64,000 nt of DNA from Ancylobacter aquaticus (GCF_004339465.1 NZ_SMFY01000001.1:1674001-1738000), one strand, 5' to 3'. Positions 24,927 through 34,585 are shown, counted from the stretch's first letter. Numbers and translations are program-made. Notes: a model not told the origin generated them from the letters alone.

Positions 24927-26438
24927 TCAGTCCTCGTCCGAACCAACCGGGGCCTTGCGGCCGGTAAAGACGTAGAACAGCAGCGGCCCGAACAGAGCCA
25001 GCGCCGAGAGCGCGTAAAGCGTCAGCGCCACCGGGCTCTGGAACAGCACCACCGGATCGCCGACGCTGATCGCCAGCGCCCGGCGCAATTGCTGTTCCGC
25101 CAGCGGGCCGAGGATCAGCCCCACCACGACGGGCGCGATCGGGTAGTCGTAGCGCCGCAGCACATAGCCCAGCAGGCCGAACAGCAGCAGCATGCCAAGC
25201 TCCACCAGCGAGGGGTTCGCCCCCAGCGTGCCGAGCGTGGCGAAGACCAGGATGCCGCCATAGAGCCAGGGGCGCGGAATCGCCAGCAGCCGCACCCACA
25301 GCCCGACGAGGGGCAGGTTCAGCACCAGCAGCATGCCATTGGCGATGAACAGGCTGGCGATCAGGCCCCAGACCAGGTCTGGATTGGTGGCGAACAGCAG
25401 CGGGCCGGGATTCATGCCGTATTGCTGGAAGCCGGCGAGCATGATGGCGGCCGTCGCCGAGGTCGGCAGGCCCAGGGTGAGCAGCGGCACCAGCACGCCG
25501 GCCGCCGCCGCGTTGTTGGCTGCCTCCGGGCCGGCGACGCCCTCGATGGCGCCGTTGCCGAACTCGCCCGGCTTCTTGCACAGGCGCTTTTCCAGCGCAT
25601 AGGACAGGAAGGTGGGGATTTCCGCGCCGCCCGCCGGCATGGCGCCGATGGGGAAGCCCAGAAACGTGCCGCGCAGCCACGGCTTCCACGAGCGCTTCCA
25701 GTCCTCCCGGTTCATGAACACCGAGCCCTTGACCGGCTCGATGATCTCGTCGGCCCGCGCGCCGGCCGCCACCACCGAGAGCGTCTCGCCGATGGCGAAC
25801 AGGGCGACGGCGAGCGTCGTCACTTCGACGCCGTCCAGCAGGTCCGGCACGCCGAAGGAGAGCCGCGCCTGCCCGCTCTGCAGGTCGATGCCGATCAGTC
25901 CGAGCGACAGGCCGATGAACAGGCTGGTAAGCCCGCGCGTGACCGAGGAGCCGAACGCCGCCGAGACGGTGGTGAAGGCCAGCACCATCAGCGCGAAATA
26001 ATCCTCCGGGCCGAAGGAGATGGCGATGTCGACCACGGTCGGGGCGATGAGCGCCAGCCCGATGGTGGCGATGGTGCCGGCGACAAAGGAGCCGATGGCG
26101 GCGGTGGCAAGCGCCGGCCCGCCGCGCCCGGCACGGGCCATCTTGTTGCCCTCCAGCGCGGTAACGATGGAGGCGCTTTCCCCCGGTGTGTTCAGCAGGA
26201 TGGAGGCGGTAGAGCCGCCATACATGCCGCCATAATAGATGCCGGCGAACATGATGAGCGAGCCGGCCGGGTCGAGCTGGAAGGTGATCGGCAGCAGCAG
26301 CGCGACGGTCAGCGCCGGGCCGATGCCCGGAAGCACTCCCACCGCCGTGCCGAGCATGACGCCGACAAAGGCGAAGAGCAGGTTCATCGGCTGGAGGGCG
26401 ACCATGATGCCCTGGCCGAGGGCGGCAAACGTATCCAT
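24927..26438 (-). CDS. tctA: Tripartite tricarboxylate transporter, large membrane subunit TctA
   Basis: A 503-residue polytopic protein forming the transport channel of a TTT-family secondary transporter. Family blocks are present: [60 protein letters not shown] (with the PGGG-type loop) and [20 protein letters not shown]. About eleven helices are visible. It starts 10 bp after the tctB stop, preceded by GAGG. Substrates of the family include citrate and other di- or tricarboxylates and aromatic acids; here the ligand is unknown. Confidence 0.95.
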   Translation of the reverse strand: MDTFAALGQGIMVALQPMNLLFAFVGVMLGTAVGVLPGIGPALTVALLLPITFQLDPAGSLIMFAGIYYGGMYGGSTASILLNTPGESASIVTALEGNKMARAGRGGPALATAAIGSFVAGTIATIGLALIAPTVVDIAISFGPEDYFALMVLAFTTVSAAFGSSVTRGLTSLFIGLSLGLIGIDLQSGQARLSFGVPDLLDGVEVTTLAVALFAIGETLSVVAAGARADEIIEPVKGSVFMNREDWKRSWKPWLRGTFLGFPIGAMPAGGAEIPTFLSYALEKRLCKKPGEFGNGAIEGVAGPEAANNAAAAGVLVPLLTLGLPTSATAAIMLAGFQQYGMNPGPLLFATNPDLVWGLIASLFIANGMLLVLNLPLVGLWVRLLAIPRPWLYGGILVFATLGTLGANPSLVELGMLLLFGLLGYVLRRYDYPIAPVVVGLILGPLAEQQLRRALAISVGDPVVLFQSPVALTLYALSALALFGPLLFYVFTGRKAPVGSDED

Positions 26439-26448
26439 GGGTGCGTCC

Positions 26449-26934
26449 TCAGATCAGCCGTTCGAGCGGGCCGGCCGGAAGCGCCAGCTGCAGCCCCTTG
26501 GCGAACACCGCATAGATGACGAAGCACAGCACCGCGCCGGCGAGGAAGTGCTTCCACACCGGCCCGCGCCCGAAGCCCTTGGCCGTGGCGGCGAACAGCC
26601 AGCCGGTGGCGAGGGCGAAGCCGGCGCCGAAGGCCAGCAGCACGATCTGGCCGATCAGCCCTCCCAGTACCCAGGCCATCGGCCCGATCTCGTCGCGCGG
26701 GCGCTCCTGCGCTCCCTCGCGAACCGCCTCGACCGCATTGGCCAGCGCCAGCAAGGCGAGGCCGGCGGAGATGATGGCGGGAAAAGCGCCCGGGCCGACG
26801 GCCGAATAGGTGTTGATCCCGGATAGCCGCCACGCATCCCAGCCGACCACGAGGGACAGGATGGCGAGGGCAAAGGCGATGACGAAGCGGCCCTTGTCGG
26901 GGCCGGCAGTGGAGGAGGGGCGGGAATCGCTCAT
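26449..26934 (-). CDS. tctB: Tripartite tricarboxylate transporter, small membrane subunit TctB
   Basis: A 161-residue inner-membrane protein with four hydrophobic helices, typical of TctB. The first helix is [18 protein letters not shown]; the centre has [20 protein letters not shown]. TctB is poorly conserved in sequence, so the call rests on size, topology and its position between tctC (87 bp gap) and tctA (10 bp gap) on the same strand. Confidence 0.93.
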   Translation of the reverse strand: MSDSRPSSTAGPDKGRFVIAFALAILSLVVGWDAWRLSGINTYSAVGPGAFPAIISAGLALLALANAVEAVREGAQERPRDEIGPMAWVLGGLIGQIVLLAFGAGFALATGWLFAATAKGFGRGPVWKHFLAGAVLCFVIYAVFAKGLQLALPAGPLERLI

Positions 26935-27021
26935 CGGCGGGGGCTCCGGGGGTGTCGGAACGAGAGACTCCCCCGCGGCGAACCGCGAGGGAGCATCGAA
27001 GAAGCGGAAGATCGGGGCGCT

Positions 27022-27987
27022 TTACTGCGCGAGGCCGATGTCCTGCAGGATGGTCTTGGTGGCGGCGATATCCTTGGCCAGCTGGGCGTCGAAGGCTTCG
27101 CCGGAGAGGTAGGTATTGGCCCAGCCCTTCTGCGCCAGCATGTCGGTCCACGCCTTGGACTTCACCATCTTCTCGATGGTCTGGCTCAGCTCCTGCTTCT
27201 GCTCCGGGGTGATGCCCGGGGCGGCGGCAATCATGCGCCAGTTCTGGATTTCCACGTCGACGCCGGCTTCCTTGAAAGTCGGCACGTCGGGGGCTTCCGG
27301 CAGGCGGGCGGCGCTCGACACGCCGAGAATGCGCAGCTTGCCGGCCTTGGCCTGCGCGTCATATTCCGAAAGGCTGGAGATGCCGACCGTGACCTTGCCG
27401 CCGAGCAGCGAGGCGAGCGATTCGCCGCCGCCCGAGAAGGCGATGTAGTTCACCTTGCGCGGGTCGACGCCGATGGCCTTGGTGAACAGCCCGGCGGTGA
27501 TGTGATCGGTACCGCCGGCCGAGCCGCCGGCCCAGGACACCTTCTGCGGGTCCGCCTTCAGCGCGGCGACCAGATCGGCCAGCGATTTGAGCGGCGAGGC
27601 GGCCGGCACGGCGATGGCTTCGTACTCGCCGGTGAGGCGGGCGATCGGCGTGACCATGGAAAGGTCGACCGGCGACTTGTTGGTGATGATGGCGCCGACC
27701 ATGACATAGCCGCCGACGATCATCACATTGGGATCGCCCTTGCTGGAGTTCACGAACTGGGCGAGGCCGATGGTGCCACCGGCGCCCGGCACGTTCAGCA
27801 CCTGCACATTACCGACCAGCTTGTCGGACTGCAGCACATGCTGGATCGAGCGCGCGGTCTGGTCCCAGCCGCCGCCGGGCGCCGCCGGGGCGACGATCTT
27901 GAGCTCGTTGATTTCGGCATAGGCGGCGCCAAAAGGTGCGGCGGCGACGGCGGCGGCGAGCAGCGCCCCGCTGAACAGATGCTTCAT
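27022..27987 (-). CDS. tctC: Tripartite tricarboxylate transporter periplasmic binding protein TctC
   Basis: A 321-residue Bug/TctC-type binding protein with a signal peptide ([20 protein letters not shown], cleavage after AYA). Signatures are [38 protein letters not shown], and [19 protein letters not shown]. The start is clear: TTGGAGG lies just before the ATG at 27987, although the frame is open upstream. It heads the tctCBA operon, divergent from gor across 239 bp. The acidic ligand cannot be deduced; no citrate-type two-component system is adjacent. Confidence 0.95.
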   Translation of the reverse strand: MKHLFSGALLAAAVAAAPFGAAYAEINELKIVAPAAPGGGWDQTARSIQHVLQSDKLVGNVQVLNVPGAGGTIGLAQFVNSSKGDPNVMIVGGYVMVGAIITNKSPVDLSMVTPIARLTGEYEAIAVPAASPLKSLADLVAALKADPQKVSWAGGSAGGTDHITAGLFTKAIGVDPRKVNYIAFSGGGESLASLLGGKVTVGISSLSEYDAQAKAGKLRILGVSSAARLPEAPDVPTFKEAGVDVEIQNWRMIAAAPGITPEQKQELSQTIEKMVKSKAWTDMLAQKGWANTYLSGEAFDAQLAKDIAATKTILQDIGLAQ

Positions 27988-28113
27988 GGTTTCCTCCAAG
28001 AGATAGCGACGGCACGTTCGACGCTGGCCGCCGCTTGGCACGCGGTGAGCGAAGCTAAGGCCGCAGGGGGCCCGCTGTCGAGTTCGCCGGAAGGATGAGC
28101 TTTGCGGTTGCCG

Positions 28114-28149
28114 GGATTCGCAAACCGGATTCGCAAACGGGATTCGCAC
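28114..28149 (+). repeat. Three tandem 13-bp repeats upstream of gor
   Basis: GGATTCGCAAAC occurs at 28114-28125 and 28127-28138, and in shortened form (GGATTCGCAC) at 28140-28149, giving an exact 13-bp period. TTTGCG at 28101-28106 is the reverse complement of the CGCAAA inside the first unit, making an inverted repeat as well. The array lies 78-113 bp before the gor start and about 127 bp before tctC, so it may be a regulatory array for either. Confidence 0.65.
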
Positions 28150-28226
28150 GTCAGCCATGCGGGCGCTTGACGGGCGCGTCTCGCAGGGCGACATGCGAGG
28201 CACAAGCGCAGCGCGGAGAGTTTCAC

Positions 28227-29633
28227 ATGGACCAGTTCGACGTCGACCTGTTCGTCATCGGCGGCGGCTCGGGGGGCGTACGCGCCGCCCGCATCGCTTC
28301 GGGCCATGGGGCAAAGGTGATGCTCGCCGAGGAATACCGGCTTGGCGGCACCTGCGTCATTCGCGGCTGCGTGCCCAAGAAGCTGTTCGTCTACGCCGCC
28401 CGCTTTGCCCATGAGTTCGAGGACGCCGCCGGCTTCGGCTGGAGCGTGGAGGGCGCGCGTTTCGACTGGGGAACGCTGGTCGCCAACAAGGACAAGGAAA
28501 TCGCCCGGCTGGAAGGCGCCTATCGCGCCAATCTCACGCGCGCCGGCGTCGAGATCGTTGCTCAGCGCGCGTCGATCGAGGGGCCGCACGCGGTGCGCCT
28601 CGCCGACGGCACGGCGGTGACGGCGCGCACCATCCTCATCGCCACCGGCGGCCGGCCCAATCGCGGGCTCGACTTCCCCGGCTGCGAGCTCGGCATCTCC
28701 TCGAACGAGATCTTCCATCTCGAACGCTTCCCCGCCCGCATCCTCATCCAGGGCGCCGGCTATATCGCGCTCGAATTCGCCAGCCTGCTGGCGGGGCTCG
28801 GGGCGAAGGTCACGGTCATCCACCGCGGCGACAGGCTGCTGCGCGGCTTCGACGAGGATATCCGTGCCCGCATTGTCGACGAGATGGCGCAGAACGGGGT
28901 GGAGTTCGCCTTCAACGTCACCATCGAGGGCATCTATCAGGAAGCCAGCGAAAAGCGCGTGCGCCTGAATGACGGGCGCGACCTGTTCGCGGACGAGGTA
29001 ATGCTCGCCATTGGCCGGGTGCCGAACACGGTAGGGCTCGGCCTCGATACGGTGGAAGTGCATCTCGACGAGGCCGGCGCCATCGCGGTGGACGCGCACG
29101 CGCGCACCAACATCCCCTCCATCTACGCGGTGGGCGATGTGACCAACCGGGTGAACCTGACCCCCGTCGCCATCCGCGAGGGCCATGCTTTCGCCGACAC
29201 CCTGTTCGGCAAGCATCCCTGGCAGGTGAGCTATGACAACATCCCGACCGCCGTGTTCACCGAGCCGGAAATCGGCACGGTGGGGATGAGCGAGCAGGAG
29301 GCGCGGGCGCAGGGCTGGCGGCTCGACATCTATCAGACCGATTTCCGCCCGCTGAAGGCGACGCTCTCGGGCCGCACCTCGCGCACCTTCATGAAGATCG
29401 TGGTGGACCAGGCCGACGACCGGGTGCTCGGCGTCCACCTCATCGGCGAGGGCTCGGGCGAGATGGTGCAGATGGCGGCGATCGCGATGAATGTCGGCGC
29501 CACCAAGGCCGATTTCGACCGCACCATGGCGCTGCACCCCTCCAGCGCCGAAGAGCTGGTGACGCTGCGTTCCCGGCACACCACCAGCGACCCGCTGCCG
29601 GAAGCCTCTGCCGAGGCGACGCCGGCGCTGTAG
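28227..29633 (+). CDS. gor: Glutathione-disulfide reductase
   Basis: A 468-residue flavoprotein reducing glutathione disulfide with NADPH. The FAD-binding GGGSGGVRAARIA opens the protein; the redox-active disulfide is Cys43/Cys48 in GGTCVIRGCVPKK; the NADPH domain has GAGYIALEFASLLAGLGAKV followed by HRGDRLLRGFDED; and the C-terminal HPSSAEE supplies the catalytic His. KxLFVYAARFAHEFEDAAG resembles the plant/alphaproteobacterial branch. The ATG at 28227 follows GGAGAG, although the frame is open upstream through the repeat array. It is divergent from tctCBA, which is probably unrelated. Confidence 0.96.
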   Translation: MDQFDVDLFVIGGGSGGVRAARIASGHGAKVMLAEEYRLGGTCVIRGCVPKKLFVYAARFAHEFEDAAGFGWSVEGARFDWGTLVANKDKEIARLEGAYRANLTRAGVEIVAQRASIEGPHAVRLADGTAVTARTILIATGGRPNRGLDFPGCELGISSNEIFHLERFPARILIQGAGYIALEFASLLAGLGAKVTVIHRGDRLLRGFDEDIRARIVDEMAQNGVEFAFNVTIEGIYQEASEKRVRLNDGRDLFADEVMLAIGRVPNTVGLGLDTVEVHLDEAGAIAVDAHARTNIPSIYAVGDVTNRVNLTPVAIREGHAFADTLFGKHPWQVSYDNIPTAVFTEPEIGTVGMSEQEARAQGWRLDIYQTDFRPLKATLSGRTSRTFMKIVVDQADDRVLGVHLIGEGSGEMVQMAAIAMNVGATKADFDRTMALHPSSAEELVTLRSRHTTSDPLPEASAEATPAL

Positions 29634-29771
29634 TCTGCAATAGGGGCAGGGCAGCGCTGCAATCACGCACCGCTGCGCGCCTCTGGTCTTGCCGGGATGC
29701 TTGGGTGTATAAGGCCCGCCTTTCCGCCGGGGAGAAGCCCTGGCGACGTGTTGAGCTTGTTGGAGGCCGTC

Positions 29772-31157
29772 ATGTCTGAACGCTGGACGCCGGATAGCTG
29801 GAGGGCCTTGCCCGTTCAGCAGGTGCCGGAATATCCGGACGCCGCAGCTCTGGCTGCGGTGGAGCGTCAGCTGGCCACGTTTCCGCCGCTGGTTTTCGCC
29901 GGTGAGGCGCGCCGTCTGAAGCGCGAGCTGGCCAAGGTGGCGAATGGCGAGGCCTTCCTGCTGCAGGGCGGCGATTGCGCCGAGAGCTTCGCCGAGCATT
30001 CGGCCGACAACATTCGCGATTTCTTCCGCGTCTTCCTGCAGATGTCGGTGGTGCTGACCTATGCCGGGGCCTCGCCGGTGGTGAAGGTCGGGCGCATTGC
30101 CGGCCAGTTCGCCAAGCCGCGCTCGGCGCCGATGGAGACCGTGGACGGGGTGGAACTGCCCTCCTATCGCGGCGACATCGTCAACGACATCGAGTTCACG
30201 CCGGAATCGCGCATTCCCGATCCGCGCCGCCAGATCGAGGCCTACCGCCAGTCGGCGGCGACGCTGAACCTTCTGCGCGCCTTCGCCAATGGCGGCTATG
30301 CCAGCCTTGGCAACGCGCATCAGTGGATGCTCGGCTTCATCAAGGACAGCCCGCAGTCCGGCCGCTACCAGGCGCTGGCGGACCGCATCACCGAGGCGCT
30401 CGACTTCATGCGCGCCATCGGCCTCGATGCGGAAAACCACCCGGAGATGCGCTCGACCGAGTTCTTCACCTCGCATGAGGCGCTGCTGCTCGGCTTCGAG
30501 CAGGCGCTGACGCGGGTGGATTCGACCACGGGCGACTGGTACGCGACCTCCGGCCACATGATCTGGATCGGCGACCGCACCCGCCAGGCGGACCACGCGC
30601 ATATGGAATATTGCCGTGGCGTGAAGAACCCGCTTGGCCTGAAGTGCGGCCCGTCGCTGAAGCCGGACGACCTGCTGCGCCTCATCGACACGCTGAACCC
30701 GCAGAACGAGGCCGGCCGCCTCACCCTGATCGCCCGCTTCGGCGCCGACAAGGTGGGCGACCATCTGCCGGCGCTGGTCCGGGCGGTGAAGCGCGAGGGC
30801 CGCACGGTGGTGTGGTCGTGCGACCCCATGCACGGCAACACCATCAAGGCGGCGTCGGGCTACAAGACCCGCCCGTTCGACCAGATCCTCAAGGAGGTGA
30901 AGGACTTCTTCGCCGTCCATGCGGCCGAGGGCACCTATGCCGGCGGCGTGCATCTGGAGATGACCGGCAAGAACGTCACGGAGTGCACCGGCGGCGCCCG
31001 CGCCATCACCGATGCCGACCTCAAGGACCGCTACCACACCTATTGCGACCCGCGCCTCAACGCCGAGCAGGCCATCGAGATGGCCTTCCTCGTCGCCGAA
31101 CTGCTCAAGCAGGAGCGCTCGGGCCGGGTGCGCCCGGTGATCGAAGCCGCCGAGTGA
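29772..31157 (+). CDS. Class II 3-deoxy-7-phosphoheptulonate synthase (DAHP synthase)
   Basis: A 461-residue plant-type (class II) DAHP synthase, the entry step of the shikimate pathway, joining PEP and erythrose 4-phosphate. Diagnostic stretches are [64 protein letters not shown], and [19 protein letters not shown], which include the metal-binding Cys, His, Glu and Asp residues. The ATG at 29772 follows TGGAGG at 5 bases. It lies 138 bp after gor. A terminator hairpin follows within the gap to the next gene, so it is probably a single-gene unit. Confidence 0.97.
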   Translation: MSERWTPDSWRALPVQQVPEYPDAAALAAVERQLATFPPLVFAGEARRLKRELAKVANGEAFLLQGGDCAESFAEHSADNIRDFFRVFLQMSVVLTYAGASPVVKVGRIAGQFAKPRSAPMETVDGVELPSYRGDIVNDIEFTPESRIPDPRRQIEAYRQSAATLNLLRAFANGGYASLGNAHQWMLGFIKDSPQSGRYQALADRITEALDFMRAIGLDAENHPEMRSTEFFTSHEALLLGFEQALTRVDSTTGDWYATSGHMIWIGDRTRQADHAHMEYCRGVKNPLGLKCGPSLKPDDLLRLIDTLNPQNEAGRLTLIARFGADKVGDHLPALVRAVKREGRTVVWSCDPMHGNTIKAASGYKTRPFDQILKEVKDFFAVHAAEGTYAGGVHLEMTGKNVTECTGGARAITDADLKDRYHTYCDPRLNAEQAIEMAFLVAELLKQERSGRVRPVIEAAE

Positions 31158-31211
31158 GGCGCATACCGGCTGCGGCCCTGACGGGCCGGGCCAGTGCCGG
31201 ATGGAATGGAC

Positions 31212-31240
31212 ACACCGCGGCCCCCGGGTCGCGGTGTTTT
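31212..31240 (+). terminator. Rho-independent terminator after DAHP synthase
   Basis: Perfect 8-bp arms ACACCGCG (31212-31219) and CGCGGTGT (31230-31237) enclose a 10-base loop and are followed by TTTT. It ends 15 bp before the GTG of the next gene, which has its own AGGAGG ribosome site. Confidence 0.85.
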
Positions 31241-31254
31241 CATAGGAGGCGCGG

Positions 31255-32040
31255 GTGACACAGCTTGAGACCGGACGTCATGTCGTCGTCGAAAGCGAGA
31301 ATGTGCGCGTGGTCCGCACCGACGGCACCCGCACGGATGTCGTGTTCGTCACCTTCGAGCCGCATGTGCTCGACCGGAATCCGCAGCGGCAGGCCTTCGC
31401 CGAGAAGTTCCTCCGCGACAACGGTTTCACGGCCTACCACTTCTTCGCCAACGACAATTTCTGGTTCCAGTACCCCGAAATGGAGGACGTGCTGGCGAAG
31501 GTACGGGCCAACATCGCCCCGGGGGTCGAGGTGGTCGCCTATGCCGTGAGCATGGGGGCCTATGCCGCCATCCGCTTCGCCGGCCGGCTCGGCGTCTCCC
31601 GCATCCTCGCCTTCTCGCCGCAATACAGCATCGACCCCAAGGTGGTGCCGTGGGACCGGCGGTGGGACGGGCTGTTCGACCGCCCGCGCCAGGTCCTGTG
31701 GGAACACCTGATGGTGCCGCGCGGCGTGCCGGTCTACCTGTTCTACGACCCGCACAACCGCGACCGCCGGCATGTCCGGCTCTATGAGCGGGTGGCCGAT
31801 GTGGTGCGCGTGCGCGTGCCTTATGCCGGCCATGGCTCGATCACCGTCCTGATGCAGTGCGGACTGCTGGGAAAGGCGGTGCTCGATGTCGGCGAGAACC
31901 GCTTCGACGCCGCCGCCTTCGCGCGGGAGCTGGCCTCCCGGCTCGACGCCTCGCCCTTCTACCGCGACAAGCGCGCGCGCAAACGCAGCCGGCTGTTCCG
32001 ACGGATCATCGCCGACATCGTCGATCGCTTCCGCCTCTAG
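31255..32040 (+). CDS. Uncharacterised alpha/beta-hydrolase-fold protein (tandem copy 1)
   Basis: A 261-residue soluble protein with no signal peptide. The start is a GTG five bases after a perfect AGGAGG. The fold looks like an alpha/beta hydrolase: the nucleophile elbow is AYAVSMGAYAA (Ser99), a likely acid is in FYDPHNRDRRH (Asp165 or Asp170), and a likely catalytic His is in YAGHGSI (His193). ILAFSPQYSID is shared word for word in part with the following paralogue. The C-terminal 25 residues are strongly basic (KRARKRSRLFRR). I do not recognise a named family. It may act on acylated glycans, given the RgpF-type gene 2.6 kb downstream, but that is speculation. Confidence 0.78.
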   Translation: MTQLETGRHVVVESENVRVVRTDGTRTDVVFVTFEPHVLDRNPQRQAFAEKFLRDNGFTAYHFFANDNFWFQYPEMEDVLAKVRANIAPGVEVVAYAVSMGAYAAIRFAGRLGVSRILAFSPQYSIDPKVVPWDRRWDGLFDRPRQVLWEHLMVPRGVPVYLFYDPHNRDRRHVRLYERVADVVRVRVPYAGHGSITVLMQCGLLGKAVLDVGENRFDAAAFARELASRLDASPFYRDKRARKRSRLFRRIIADIVDRFRL

Positions 32041-32185
32041 AGCACGCGCCGCGCACGCGACCCACCGGCCACATCCGGCAGCAATCGCGCAATCCTCGGA
32101 AATTGTGATTGTCCGCTGACGACGCCTCTGGCTAGTTTGCCCTTCGCAAGAGAGGTCGCCGGGAGGCGGCCAGCGGGGCAGGTGC

Positions 32186-33004
32186 GTGCGTCAGGTCATC
32201 TTCGAGAGCGAGAACCTAACGGTCGTCAAGGTTCCGGGCCCCTGCACGGATACGGTCTTCGTGACCTTCGAATCGATGCGGGCGGACTGGCCGGAAGGCC
32301 GCAAGGGCTTCGGCGAGGACTTCTTCGCCAAGCGCGGGCGCACCGCCTACCATTTCATGCCGTCGGGAAATTGCTGGTATCAATACCGGGAAATGCCCGA
32401 GGCGCTGGCCCGCGTGCGCGCCGACATTGCCGAGGGTGCGCGCGTCATCACCTATGGCATGAGCATGGGCGGCTATGCCGCCTACCGCTTCTCCGAGCCG
32501 CTGGGCGCTGACGCGGTGATCGCCTTCTCGCCGCAATACAGCATCGACCGCTGGCGCGTGTGGTGGGAGCGGCGCTGGGGCTCGCAAAGCCGCGCGGTGA
32601 TGTGGGACCGCCAGAGGCCGAGCGAGGGCGCGGTCAAACACATCTTCTACGATCCGCTGAACCTGGACCGCCGCCATATCCGCGCGCTGCGGCGCGAGGC
32701 GCCGCTCGATCTGGTGCGGATCTATTTCAGCGGCCACGCGTCCATCGCCTATGTCCAGGAATGCGGCCTGCTGGACAGTGCGGTGCTCGACATCGCCGAG
32801 GGCCGGTTCGACGCGGCGCAGTTCGAGCAGCGGATCTGGCGCCGCCGGCTGGCCTCGGCGACCTATGCCAAGATAAGGCAGCGCAAGCGCACGGGCCTGT
32901 TCCGCCGCCTGCGCTATCTCCTCATCGAGCACGTTCTCGAACGCCGGCTCGGCACGGCCGGCGCGCCCGACGCGGCAGGGCTCACGCCCGACCGCGCCGG
33001 CTGA
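32186..33004 (+). CDS. Uncharacterised alpha/beta-hydrolase-fold protein (tandem copy 2)
   Basis: A 272-residue paralogue of the preceding gene, moderately diverged. The elbow is TYGMSMGGYAAYRF (Ser93), the acid loop is FYDPLNLDRRH (Asp156 or Asp161), and the His is in FSGHASI (His184). IAFSPQYSID and ECGLLDSAVLDI align with copy 1. A basic segment (KIRQRKRTGLFRR) and about 30 extra C-terminal residues follow. It starts with a GTG at 32186, preceded by GGCAGG. A 145-bp gap separates the copies. It ends tail to tail with an oxidoreductase gene at a hairpin containing the stop codons. The true substrate is unknown. Confidence 0.78.
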   Translation: MRQVIFESENLTVVKVPGPCTDTVFVTFESMRADWPEGRKGFGEDFFAKRGRTAYHFMPSGNCWYQYREMPEALARVRADIAEGARVITYGMSMGGYAAYRFSEPLGADAVIAFSPQYSIDRWRVWWERRWGSQSRAVMWDRQRPSEGAVKHIFYDPLNLDRRHIRALRREAPLDLVRIYFSGHASIAYVQECGLLDSAVLDIAEGRFDAAQFEQRIWRRRLASATYAKIRQRKRTGLFRRLRYLLIEHVLERRLGTAGAPDAAGLTPDRAG

Positions 33005-33038
33005 CGCCCGTCCCCCCGCGCGCGGGGCAGCGCGTCAG
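33001..33038. terminator. Nested inverted repeat spanning both stop codons of convergent genes
   Basis: Outer 7-bp arms CTGACGC (33001-33007) and GCGTCAG (33032-33038) contain the two facing TGA stops. Inside is the perfect palindrome CCCCGCGCGCGGGG (33014-33027). There is no T-run, but such a symmetrical structure between convergent genes is probably a bidirectional terminator or mRNA 3'-end stabiliser. Confidence 0.55.
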
Positions 33039-34048
33039 TTCCAGCCTTCCAGCACGATCTTGCCGATGGACCGCCCGCTCTCGACCTGTGCGTGCGCGCG
33101 CCTGAGATTGACCGCGTTGATGGGGCCGAAATTCTCCCCCAGCGTGGTGCGCAGCGTACCGGCATCGACGAGGTGGGCGACCTCCTCCAGAATCTCGTGC
33201 TGGCGGATCATGTCCGGGGTCTGGAACAGCGAGCGGGTGAACATCAGCTCCCAGTGCAGCGACAGGCTCTTGCCTTTGAGCGGCAGCGCGTCAAGCGTCG
33301 CCGGGTCATCGATGATGGCAATACGGCCCTGAGGCTTCGCGCCCTTGATGATCTCCGCCCAATGCTTGTCGGTGTTGGTGAGGGTGTAGGTGTAGTCCAC
33401 AAGCCCGAGTCCGGCGGCTTCGAGCTCGGCCGCGAGCGGCCGGGAATGGTCGATGACCGCATGGGCGCCGAGGCCCTCCACCCAGGCGCGGCTCTCGGGA
33501 CGCGACGCGGTGCCGATGACCGTGAGCTTGGTGAGCTGGCGGGCGAACTGCACGGCGAGCGAGCCGACGCCGCCAGCCGCGCCGATAACCAGTAGGCTGG
33601 TGGCTTCGCCGCCGTTCATCGGCACCTGGAGCCGGTCGAACAGCCCCTCCCACGCGGTAAGCGAGGTGAGCGGCAGGGCGGCAGCTTCCGCGAAGCCTAG
33701 GGAGGAGGGCTTGTGGCCGACGATGCGCTCGTCGACGAGGTGCAGCTCCGCGTTGGTGCCGGGGCGGTTGAGGTCGCCAGCGTAGAACACCTCGTCGCCA
33801 ACCTTGAACAGGGTAACTTCGGCACCGACCGCCTCGACCACGCCGGCGGCGTCCCAGCCGAGGATGACCGGCGCGTCCTCGCTCCCGGCGCGGCGCATCC
33901 GCACCTTGGTGTCGACCGGATTGACCGAGACGGCCTTCACCCGCACCAGCAGGTCGCGCGGGCCGGGCGTGGGCGCGGCGGTTTCAAAGTCGAAGAGCGC
34001 GCGCTCTTCGGTGATGGGAAGCGACTGGATGTAGCCGATGGCCTTCAT
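33035..34048 (-). CDS. Zinc-type alcohol dehydrogenase-like (quinone reductase-like) oxidoreductase
   Basis: A 337-residue MDR-superfamily NADPH oxidoreductase of the zinc-binding-alcohol-dehydrogenase group lacking zinc ligands. The N-terminal catalytic domain has VKAVSVNPVDTKVRMR and PVILGWDAAGVVEAVG; the Rossmann domain has LLVIGAAGGVGSLAVQFAR; and RIAIIDDPATLDALPLKGKS is typical of the YogA/YhfP-like branch. It likely reduces quinones or reactive enones. GGGAG precedes the ATG at 34048. It is divergent from an HxlR regulator, a common pairing in which the regulator controls an electrophile-detoxifying reductase. Confidence 0.9.
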   Translation of the reverse strand: MKAIGYIQSLPITEERALFDFETAAPTPGPRDLLVRVKAVSVNPVDTKVRMRRAGSEDAPVILGWDAAGVVEAVGAEVTLFKVGDEVFYAGDLNRPGTNAELHLVDERIVGHKPSSLGFAEAAALPLTSLTAWEGLFDRLQVPMNGGEATSLLVIGAAGGVGSLAVQFARQLTKLTVIGTASRPESRAWVEGLGAHAVIDHSRPLAAELEAAGLGLVDYTYTLTNTDKHWAEIIKGAKPQGRIAIIDDPATLDALPLKGKSLSLHWELMFTRSLFQTPDMIRQHEILEEVAHLVDAGTLRTTLGENFGPINAVNLRRAHAQVESGRSIGKIVLEGWN

Positions 34049-34234
34049 GGCAAATCTCCCGCGCGGCACCCTCAGGCGCGCGCCTCAAGTCATTGACGAT
34101 GTGCCCCGACATGTCGCCATGCGCGCGCCAAGCGCAAGAACGCACGAGATTGTCGGCAGGTATCGAAAATGTAAGCCCCTTTCCCGGACGCGGCTGACGA
34201 CCTAAATTCGCAAGGCTTGAAGCGGAGACAGGCC

Positions 34235-34585
34235 ATGGCGAGGCGGCATCAGGATTATGCGTGCGGCGAGGGCTGCCCGGTCGAGGCGACGCTGGAGATC
34301 ATCGGCGCCAAATGGAAGGGCGGCATCGTCTATCACCTGCTCTCCGGCGAGGTGCGGTTCAGCGAACTGGGCCGGCGCATGCCCAACGTCACCGCGCGCA
34401 TTCTCGCCAAGGCGCTGCGGGAGCTGGAGGCCGATGGGGTGATCGCCCGCACGGTCTACCCGACGCTGCCCCCGCAGGTGGGCTACCGGCTGACCGAGAA
34501 CGGCGAGCGCCTGCGCCCCGCCATCCTCGAACTGCATCGCTGGGGAAGCCGGTCGCGCGCGGCCTACGACGTCGCGGCAGAGTGA
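34235..34585 (+). CDS. HxlR-family transcriptional regulator
   Basis: A 116-residue winged-helix regulator. The HxlR core is CPVEATLEIIGAKWKGGIVY, FSELGRRMPNVTARILAKAL (recognition region), and VYPTLPPQVGYRLTENGERL. Cys10 and Cys14 lie in YACGEGCPVE; a conserved N-terminal cysteine in this family often senses quinones or aldehydes. The ATG at 34235 follows GGAG; an upstream TTG at 34217 is less likely. It probably controls the divergent oxidoreductase across a 186-bp gap, in which I could not pick out a convincing operator. Confidence 0.9.
   Translation: MARRHQDYACGEGCPVEATLEIIGAKWKGGIVYHLLSGEVRFSELGRRMPNVTARILAKALRELEADGVIARTVYPTLPPQVGYRLTENGERLRPAILELHRWGSRSRAAYDVAAE

Noticed and set aside
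24900-26519. Plus-strand frame of about 539 codons opposite tctA
   Set aside because: TctA motifs on the minus strand are unmistakable, and the plus-strand translation is Gln/Arg/Ala low complexity.
27984-31037. Uninterrupted antisense reading frame of about 1,017 codons on the minus strand
   Set aside because: It lies exactly opposite gor and DAHP synthase, whose motifs are clear, and its translation is low-complexity (His/Arg/Ala/Gly-rich). Long antisense frames are expected at this GC content.
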